Assembly: GCA_900316925.1 (NCBI GenBank)
Contig: ONEU01000105.1
Coordinates: 1 to 14,183 of the forward strand
Length of the DNA: 14,183 nucleotides
From: an uncultured Eubacteriales bacterium
GTDB taxonomy: Bacteria > Bacillota > Clostridia > Oscillospirales > Acutalibacteraceae
Reading direction: 5' to 3'
Numbering within the stretch: position 1 is the first letter of the stretch; every line of letters starts with the position of its first letter. Shown piece by piece: positions 6,702 through 12,064 of this stretch. The position numbers were made by a program, and so were the translations under genes. The notes under the pieces were generated by a model. It saw only the letters and a program-made list of their open reading frames with translations. It made no database searches and was not told the origin of the DNA.

Positions 6702-7595
6702 TTATGACAGCTCCAGCGCAGACAGATCAAAGTCAGGAACAAAGTCTTTTGTGGCGGAGGACAACTCCTGTGCAAAGCCCTCCAGTTCCAGGTCTTCCAT
6801 ATAGGCAAGCACCTTCCGATACTCACGGGCAGTAATCCGGCGGTTGATCTCCGGAAAATCGGCTGCCCTGGCCATGGGCACATACTGCCCCATCAGACTG
6901 ACAAGTATCTGATCGTCAAATTCTTCTTTGAGAACCTCCAACACCTGCATGGAGTTTTTCGTATGCTGCGGCAGCACCAGATGACGCACGATCGTTCCGC
7001 GCAGCAGCATCCCGTTTTCGTCAAACCGGGGTTTTCCTGTCTGCCGTACCATTTCACGAATGGCAGGAAGAGCGGCATCGAAGTAATCCGGTGCGCCGGA
7101 GTATCGGGCGGACAGTTCGCTGCTGACGTATTTCAGATCGGGCAGGTAAATGTCGATAAGTCCCTCCAGTCTGCGCAGCGTGGAAACTTTCTCATAACCG
7201 CCGGTATTGTACACCACAGGAACGGACGGGCGGTACCGGTTCAGACAGTCGATTACGCTCTCCGTGTAAGGCGTGGGACTCACCAGGTTGATGTTATGAA
7301 CGCCCTGTGCTTCCAGCCGCCGGATGTATGCGATCAGTTCCTCCACGGTGACGGTCTTTCCGTGACCGCCGGTACTGATTTCGTGATTCTGGCAGAATAC
7401 GCAGGACAGCACACAGCCGGAAAAAAAGATCGTTCCCGACCCTTTTGTGCCGCTGATACAGGGTTCTTCCCAAGCATGCGGGGCTACTCTGGCAATTTTC
7501 GGCAGGGTGCCGGCTCTGCAGAAGCCTCTGCCGGCTGTTTCTTCTCTGACCGCTCCGCAATTGCGCGGGCAGAGCGTACAACGATATTCACTCAT
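6702..7595 (-). CDS. Radical SAM Fe-S protein, PflX/PflA-like (COG1313 type)
   Basis: This encodes 297 residues. The radical SAM cluster motif is C61-V-L-S-C65-V-F-C68 (CX3CX2C). It is preceded by an N-terminal cysteine group, C6, C9, C13 (C-T-L-C-P-R-N-C) and C26, typical of the uncharacterised PflX subgroup rather than true pyruvate formate-lyase activase. The V-Y-N-T-G-G-Y and L-P-D-L-K-Y motifs also fit. The enzyme would cleave S-adenosylmethionine to make a radical; its target is unknown. ATG 7595 has GGAG six bases upstream; that GGAG would lie inside the coding sequence if a TTG at 7607 were used. It sits 57 bases downstream of adhE behind a terminator hairpin, so it may receive read-through from adhE. 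It converges on yqfD with a 10-base gap. Confidence 0.85.
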   Translation of the reverse strand: MSEYRCTLCPRNCGAVREETAGRGFCRAGTLPKIARVAPHAWEEPCISGTKGSGTIFFSGCVLSCVFCQNHEISTGGHGKTVTVEELIAYIRRLEAQGVHNINLVSPTPYTESVIDCLNRYRPSVPVVYNTGGYEKVSTLRRLEGLIDIYLPDLKYVSSELSARYSGAPDYFDAALPAIREMVRQTGKPRFDENGMLLRGTIVRHLVLPQHTKNSMQVLEVLKEEFDDQILVSLMGQYVPMARAADFPEINRRITAREYRKVLAYMEDLELEGFAQELSSATKDFVPDFDLSALELS

Positions 7596-7609
7596 TTCTG
7601 TCTCCAATC

Positions 7610-7639
7610 AAAAGAGCACTGCAGCGCGTACAGTGCTCT
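7610..7639 (-). terminator. Terminator or attenuator after adhE
   Basis: AGAGCACTG (7613-7621) and CAGTGCTCT (7631-7639) form a perfect 9-bp stem around a 9-base loop. On the minus strand this is followed by TTTT (7613-7610). It lies 13 bases after the adhE stop and ends just before the ribosome binding site of the radical SAM gene. The short T tract suggests incomplete termination. Confidence 0.75.
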
Positions 7640-7652
7640 CTTTCTGATATGA

Positions 7653-10280
7653 TTATTTACCGTAGTATGCTTTCAGGTACATAGCCTTGATCTCAGACAT
7701 CAGCGGATATCTGGGGTTCGCACCTGTACACTGGTCGTCAAAGGCCTTCTCCACCATGTCGTCGAGGGATGCAAGGAATGCTTCCTCTGTGACGCCGTAA
7801 TCTGCAATGGTCTTGCGGATCCCGCAGGTGGTCTTGAGCTCTTCGATCTTTTCAATGAACTTCTCCAGGGTATCCTTGTCGTCCGCTCCGTTGATCCCCA
7901 GGAAATGGGCACACTCACAGTATCTTTCCAGGGTGTGCGGATAGGGATACTGAGAGAAGGTTCCCATCTTCGGCGGAACGGGCTCTGCATTGTATCTCAT
8001 CACATCCGTGATGAGCAGGGCATTGGCGACACCGTGCGGAATATGATGATAGGCGCCGAGCTTATGTGCCATGGAATGACAAACACCGAGGAATGCATTG
8101 GCGAACGCCATACCGGCCAGCGTGGATGCGGTTGCCATCTTCTCACGGGCAATCGGATCATTTGCGCCGTTCTGATAAGCGGAGGGCAGATAATCAAAAA
8201 TATTTTTCATTGCCTTGAGTGCCAGACCGTCTGTATACTCTGTTGCCATGATGGATGCATAAGCCTCCAATGAGTGTACCAGAGCGTCAATACCGGAGGC
8301 GCTGGTCAGTCCCTTGGGCTGATTCATCATGTTGTCGGCATCAATAATTGCCATCTTCGGCAGCAGCTCATAGTCTGCCAGCGGATATTTGACATTGGTG
8401 GTCTCATCGGTGATGACAGCAAAGGGAGTAACTTCGGAACCGGTTCCGGAAGAAGTCGGGATCGCAACGAAATATGCCTTGTCTCCCATGTGCGGGAAGG
8501 TATAGATCCTCTTGCGGATATCCATGAAGTTCATGGCCATATCCATGAAGTCGGCTTCGGGATGTTCATACAGCACCCACATGATCTTGCCGGCGTCCAT
8601 AGCGGAACCGCCGCCCAGGGCAATAATAACATCAGGGCCGAACAGACTCATGGCAGCGGCACCTTCCTTGGCGGATGCAAGGGTGGGATCGGGCTGAACA
8701 TTGTAGAAGCAGGTGTGCTGAATCCCCAGCTCATCCAGCTTTTGCTCAATGGGCTTGACATAACCGTTCTGATACAGGAAGGAGTCTGTCACAATGAAAG
8801 CCTTCTTCTTGTGCATGATCGTTCCCAGCTCATCAAGAGCAATGGGCATACAGCCCTTTTTGAAGTAAACCTTTTCAGGTGCTCTGAACCACAGCATATT
8901 CTCTCTCCTCTCGGCAACATTCTTGATATTGAGCAGATGCTTGACGCCGACGTTCTCGGAAACGGAGTTACCGCCCCAGGAACCGCAGCCGAGGGTGAGT
9001 GACGGTGTGAGTGCGAAGTTATAGAGATCACCGATACCGCCCTGTGAAGAGGGAGTATTGATGAGGATACGGCAGGTTTTCATGGCATGGAAGTGTTTTT
9101 CGATCTTCTCGGTCTGGGACGGATGGATGAAAAGTGAAGAGGTATGACCGTAACCGCCGTCCGCAACCAGCTGGGCAGCCTTGGCAAGAGCCTCGTCAAA
9201 GGTCTGTGCTTTATACATGGCCAGTACCGGAGACAGCTTCTCGTGAGCAAATTCCTCGCTGATATCCACAGACTCTACCTCACCGATCAGAATCTTGGTG
9301 GTTTCAGGAACTTCCACTCCGGCAAGCTGAGCGATCTTATAGGCAGACTGACCCACGATCTTCGCGTTGAGTGCGCCGTTGATCAGGATGGTCTTTCTCA
9401 CCTTGTCGATCTCCTCGCCCTGGAGGAAGTAGCAGCCCCTTGCGGCAAATTCAGCCTTCACGGCATCATAAATATCCGCAAGCACAGTCACACTCTGTTC
9501 AGAAGCACAGATCATGCCGTTATCGAAGGTTTTGGAGTGAATGATGGAGTTGACAGCCACCAGAATATCGGCGGTACTGTCAATAATGACGGGAGTATTG
9601 CCGGCGCCGACACCCAGAGCCGGTTTACCGGAGGAATAAGCGGATTTCACCATGCCGGGACCGCCGGTGGCAAGGATGGTATCGGAATTCTTCATCAGCT
9701 CATTGGTGAGCTCAAGGGAAGGCACATCGATCCAGCCGATGATATTCTCCGGAGCACCGGCAGCCACAGCAGCCTCCAGTACGATTTTCGCCGCCGCAAT
9801 GGTGCTCTTTTTGGCACGGGGATGGGGACTGATGATGATGCCGTTTCTTGTTTTCAGACAGATCAATGCTTTGAAGATTGCCGTAGAGGTGGGGTTCGTG
9901 GTGGGAATCACCGCACCGATCAGGCCGATCGGCTCTGCCACCTTCCGGATTCCGAAGGCAGGATCGTAATCAATCACACCGCAGGTCTTTACAGCCTTGT
10001 AGGTGTTATAGATATACTCGGAAGCATAATGGTTCTTGATAACCTTATCCTCCACTACGCCCATGCCGGTCTCTTCCACAGCCATTTTTGCAAGCGGGAT
10101 CCTTGCACGGTTGGCGGCGATTGCCGCTGCCTTGAAGATCTTGTCTACCTGCTCCTGTGAATAGGTCGAGAACGTGCGCTGTGCCTCTCTGACACGTCCC
10201 ATCATTTTCTGGAAGCTTTCAAGATCATCTACAAGACCGTCAGGTGCCAGGGTCTCGACTTCTTTTTCCGTAATAGCCAT
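7653..10280 (-). CDS. adhE: Bifunctional acetaldehyde-CoA/alcohol dehydrogenase AdhE
   Basis: This encodes 875 residues, the family's normal length. The cytosolic enzyme reduces acetyl-CoA to acetaldehyde and then ethanol, using two NADH, and is the main ethanol-forming route in fermenting Clostridia. The N-terminal aldehyde dehydrogenase domain (about 1-450) has its catalytic Cys258 in D-N-G-M-I-C-A-S. The C-terminal iron-dependent alcohol dehydrogenase domain (about 465-875) has the nucleotide-binding G-G-G-S at 556-559. Its four metal ligands are present: Asp665, His669, His735 and His749. AdhE proteins assemble into spirosome filaments. ATG 10280 is preferred over ATG 10289, because GGAGG (10294-10290) touches the latter but is nine bases from the former. 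The gene has its own promoter, with a Rex-like box over the -35, and is followed by a terminator hairpin. Confidence 0.98.
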   Translation of the reverse strand: MAITEKEVETLAPDGLVDDLESFQKMMGRVREAQRTFSTYSQEQVDKIFKAAAIAANRARIPLAKMAVEETGMGVVEDKVIKNHYASEYIYNTYKAVKTCGVIDYDPAFGIRKVAEPIGLIGAVIPTTNPTSTAIFKALICLKTRNGIIISPHPRAKKSTIAAAKIVLEAAVAAGAPENIIGWIDVPSLELTNELMKNSDTILATGGPGMVKSAYSSGKPALGVGAGNTPVIIDSTADILVAVNSIIHSKTFDNGMICASEQSVTVLADIYDAVKAEFAARGCYFLQGEEIDKVRKTILINGALNAKIVGQSAYKIAQLAGVEVPETTKILIGEVESVDISEEFAHEKLSPVLAMYKAQTFDEALAKAAQLVADGGYGHTSSLFIHPSQTEKIEKHFHAMKTCRILINTPSSQGGIGDLYNFALTPSLTLGCGSWGGNSVSENVGVKHLLNIKNVAERRENMLWFRAPEKVYFKKGCMPIALDELGTIMHKKKAFIVTDSFLYQNGYVKPIEQKLDELGIQHTCFYNVQPDPTLASAKEGAAAMSLFGPDVIIALGGGSAMDAGKIMWVLYEHPEADFMDMAMNFMDIRKRIYTFPHMGDKAYFVAIPTSSGTGSEVTPFAVITDETTNVKYPLADYELLPKMAIIDADNMMNQPKGLTSASGIDALVHSLEAYASIMATEYTDGLALKAMKNIFDYLPSAYQNGANDPIAREKMATASTLAGMAFANAFLGVCHSMAHKLGAYHHIPHGVANALLITDVMRYNAEPVPPKMGTFSQYPYPHTLERYCECAHFLGINGADDKDTLEKFIEKIEELKTTCGIRKTIADYGVTEEAFLASLDDMVEKAFDDQCTGANPRYPLMSEIKAMYLKAYYGK

Positions 10281-10318
10281 AATTCTCATCCTCCGTTTTT
10301 GAATAATGATTATCTCTC

Positions 10319-10335
10319 AGGGTCTGACAAACCCT
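10319..10335. repeat. Hairpin in the adhE leader
   Basis: The 17-base near-palindrome AGGGTCTGACAAACCCT pairs at 7 of 8 positions around a central base. It lies in the untranslated leader of the adhE message, about 40 bases before the start codon. It may be an mRNA hairpin affecting stability or a protein binding site; neither can be decided from sequence. Confidence 0.4.
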
Positions 10336-10358
10336 TTCTTCGCTGATTTTATACTACT

Positions 10359-10387
10359 ATTATAATAGTTTGTTAAAAAGTTGTCAA
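10359..10387 (-). promoter_or_regulatory. Sigma-A promoter of adhE
   Basis: On the minus strand TTGACA (10387-10382) and TATAAT (10364-10359) are both perfect consensus with a 17-base spacer. Transcription would start near 10352, giving a leader of about 70 bases. The -10 lies inside a 14-bp perfect palindrome, ACTATTATAATAGT (10356-10369). Confidence 0.9.
10370..10387. promoter_or_regulatory. Rex-like redox operator over the adhE -35 box
   Basis: TTGTTAAAAAGTTGTCAA resembles the Firmicute Rex consensus TTGTTAA-N4-TTAACAA: one half-site is perfect and the other matches at 5 of 7. Rex senses NADH/NAD+ and represses fermentation genes, adhE among them, in clostridia. The box covers the whole -35 and most of the spacer, so a bound repressor would block RNA polymerase. 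The rex gene itself is not in this window. Confidence 0.65.
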
Positions 10388-10418
10388 TGTCTTTCCCGCT
10401 TTTCTCACTTATTGACAA
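10375..10418 (-). terminator. Possible weak terminator after the YesL-like gene, overlapping the adhE -35
   Basis: TTGTCAAT (10381-10388) and ATTGACAA (10411-10418) are perfect 8-bp complements with a 22-base loop. On the minus strand the hairpin is followed by CTTTTT (10380-10375). It begins right after the stop codon of the YesL-like gene. The AT-rich stem and long loop make it weak, and its distal arm is the adhE -35 box itself. Confidence 0.35.
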
Positions 10419-10419
10419 T

Positions 10420-11361
10420 TCAGACGTCCGTAAGCTCACGGTTTTTGACATTGTTTTTCCGCACTTCGATCATCCGCAGTACCGTCTTACGCTTGATGGT
10501 CTTGCCGTTGAGAAAAACATATTCCTCCGGATCGCCCTTCGCCAGCGGTTCAAGGTCCTCTATCGTGAGGGATTCATCCTGCCGGAGGTCCAGCTGTCTG
10601 ACAGGCTCATCCTTCTTCTGCTGTTCATAGGGCTTGATGACCAGCCGCTCAACGGTCTGATAGGAGTTATAGACGATGATATACATCATCAGGGTGGGAA
10701 GAACCGTCAGGGTGAAAAGTCCGAGGATGACCGACAGGGTAATCGGCTCCCGGATGAGCACCACCAGAGAATAAACAAGCGTGACGGCAAAAAACAGAGA
10801 AAACAGCGTTTTCAGATGATTGGTAAAGCCTTTGAGTACCAGGATAAAGGAGTTTTTGATGATCTCTGTGAACTTCAGATCAACAGACACCGCCATGACG
10901 ACGGCAGACAACTCAACACAGATGAAGAGGATTGCCGTCAGGACAATGGTGATGATGAAGGCGATGATCTCCATACTCATTCCCATTCCCCGGAAAAGCT
11001 GCACAGAGGCCCAGATACTCACGGTGAAAATATATACTAAAATGGAATTGACCAAAAAGAACAGCCAGTTTGATTTCAGGCCTGAGAAAAAGTCTTTGAC
11101 AGGTCTGACGGATCTGGTGGCGGTCAGCTTGCGGCAGACATTGGTAAGCCCCGCAAAGAACGGCGACATCAGCGGAATCAGCATAAAGACCAGAAAGATA
11201 CTCACGCCGGAAGCAAGCTGTGCGACCAGCATAAGCCCCCCGACGAATACTGCCAGCGGCAGGCAGAACAGCAGATTCGCCACCAGCAGCCTGCCGAAAT
11301 TCCCGAAATAGTTCCCGAAGAAATCCGTCAGATTATATTTACGTTCTCCTGTATAAGACAT
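10420..11361 (-). CDS. YesL/DUF624-like polytopic membrane protein
   Basis: This encodes 313 residues with about six hydrophobic helices (roughly 22-42, 47-72, 98-118, 132-160, 185-205, 210-232), and a hydrophilic C-terminal tail of some 75 residues that is acidic then basic. The start, F-F-G-N-Y-F-G-N-F-G-R-L-L-V-A-N-L-L-F, and the later V-K-D-F-F-S-G-L-K-S-N-W segment resemble the YesL/DUF624 family, which has no settled function. The tail is longer than in typical YesL. ATG 11361 lies 16 bases after the spoIIM stop, with AGGG at a rather long distance (11 bases); an in-frame GTG at 11370 is possible. It forms a two-gene unit with spoIIM, suggesting a sporulation or membrane-remodelling role, which is inference only. 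Confidence 0.75.
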   Translation of the reverse strand: MSYTGERKYNLTDFFGNYFGNFGRLLVANLLFCLPLAVFVGGLMLVAQLASGVSIFLVFMLIPLMSPFFAGLTNVCRKLTATRSVRPVKDFFSGLKSNWLFFLVNSILVYIFTVSIWASVQLFRGMGMSMEIIAFIITIVLTAILFICVELSAVVMAVSVDLKFTEIIKNSFILVLKGFTNHLKTLFSLFFAVTLVYSLVVLIREPITLSVILGLFTLTVLPTLMMYIIVYNSYQTVERLVIKPYEQQKKDEPVRQLDLRQDESLTIEDLEPLAKGDPEEYVFLNGKTIKRKTVLRMIEVRKNNVKNRELTDV

Positions 11362-11377
11362 TTGAAACACATCCCTA

Positions 11378-12010
11378 TCAGAATTGAAAAATCCAAGAAA
11401 AGCACAAGGCACACAGCATATCGAGGACGGCAGCCAGTGCACAAACCACCAGACAACGGAGCATGGCGGTGAGGTAATCCCGCATTTGTCCGTGGACATC
11501 ACTCCCGGCTGAGATCCGCAAAAACGATGCGCACAGCCGGAAAGCATTTTTCCAGGAGAGTACCGCCGATGCCGTCAGCACCAGGGCTGACAGGAACATC
11601 CCCGGCAGAATGACCAGGATATTGTAGAAAATCCCTTTGAGCCCATAGGCGGCATAGAGATAGCCCACAGACAATCCGTAGCCGTACCCCTTGAAAAATG
11701 GGACAGCGGCCGTCAGCACGCCTCCCCATAAGGACAACCCCAACAATAACAGCAGCAGCAGGAAGATCACCGAGGACGCAAAGGAGGACACAAAAGCAGC
11801 GAACCATCCCTGTTCCGTGCGGAGGTCAAAATTTGTCTGAAAAATAAAATCCAACCGCTTCATCAGCAATGCATCGGCCGTTCTGCTGCTCACTGCACCA
11901 AACACGATCCCCGCGAACAGCAGCAAGCCCAGAAAGAACAGCAGCTTATTGCGGCGAAGTCCGAAAAACATCTGCTTTTTTAGCGGATGAGCAAACACGA
12001 TCCTTTTCAT
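11378..12010 (-). CDS. spoIIM: Stage II sporulation protein M (SpoIIM)
   Basis: This encodes 210 residues, the usual SpoIIM length. In Bacillus SpoIIM is the mother-cell membrane anchor of the SpoIID-SpoIIM-SpoIIP machine, which remodels septal peptidoglycan during engulfment. Hallmarks are the first helix F-F-L-G-L-L-L-F-A-G-I-V-F-G-A, the segment P-F-F-K-G-Y-G-Y-G-L-S-V-G-Y, and the G-I-F-Y-N-I-L-V-I-L-P-G-M-F helix, with about five transmembrane segments in all. Two in-frame ATGs exist, at 12016 and 12010. ATG 12010 is preferred because GGGAG (12024-12020) is at a good distance from it and only three bases from 12016; the choice adds or removes two residues. Both ATGs lie inside the arm of a long inverted repeat. 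The gene follows metH by about 50 bases with no terminator. Confidence 0.85.
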   Translation of the reverse strand: MKRIVFAHPLKKQMFFGLRRNKLLFFLGLLLFAGIVFGAVSSRTADALLMKRLDFIFQTNFDLRTEQGWFAAFVSSFASSVIFLLLLLLLGLSLWGGVLTAAVPFFKGYGYGLSVGYLYAAYGLKGIFYNILVILPGMFLSALVLTASAVLSWKNAFRLCASFLRISAGSDVHGQMRDYLTAMLRCLVVCALAAVLDMLCALCFSWIFQF

Positions 12011-12056
12011 TTTCATAAGCTCCCATTCTGTGAATTGATAATGCTTATGAAAATGA
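12007..12056 (-). promoter_or_regulatory. Perfect 14-bp inverted repeat enclosing the spoIIM start site
   Basis: TCATTTTCATAAGC (12007-12020) and GCTTATGAAAATGA (12043-12056) are exact complements with a 22-base loop. In a minus-strand transcript running in from metH, the downstream arm contains both candidate spoIIM ATGs, while most of the ribosome binding site is in the loop. The hairpin would hide the start codons. There is no T tract after it, so it is not a classical terminator. Confidence 0.7.
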
Positions 12057-12064
12057 CCCGTGCT

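Noticed and set aside
6692..6709. TGTCAT/ATGACA hairpin between yqfD and the radical SAM gene as a two-way terminator
   Set aside because: The stem is only 6 bp with few G-C pairs and there is no T tract on either side.
6963..7652. A 229-codon plus-strand open frame opposite the radical SAM gene
   Set aside because: It is antisense to a gene with clear catalytic motifs and has no start signal of its own.
9144..10160. A 338-codon open frame on the plus strand opposite adhE
   Set aside because: It lies wholly antisense to a certain gene, has no ribosome binding site, and its translation has no recognisable domain; it is a codon-bias shadow.
10412..10440. Second TTGACA on the plus strand as an antisense promoter
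   Set aside because: No -10-like sequence follows at 16-18 bases.
12007..12056. The 14-bp inverted repeat as ends of a miniature transposon
   Set aside because: The whole unit is 50 bases with no target duplication visible, and one arm is part of the spoIIM coding start; a regulatory hairpin fits better.
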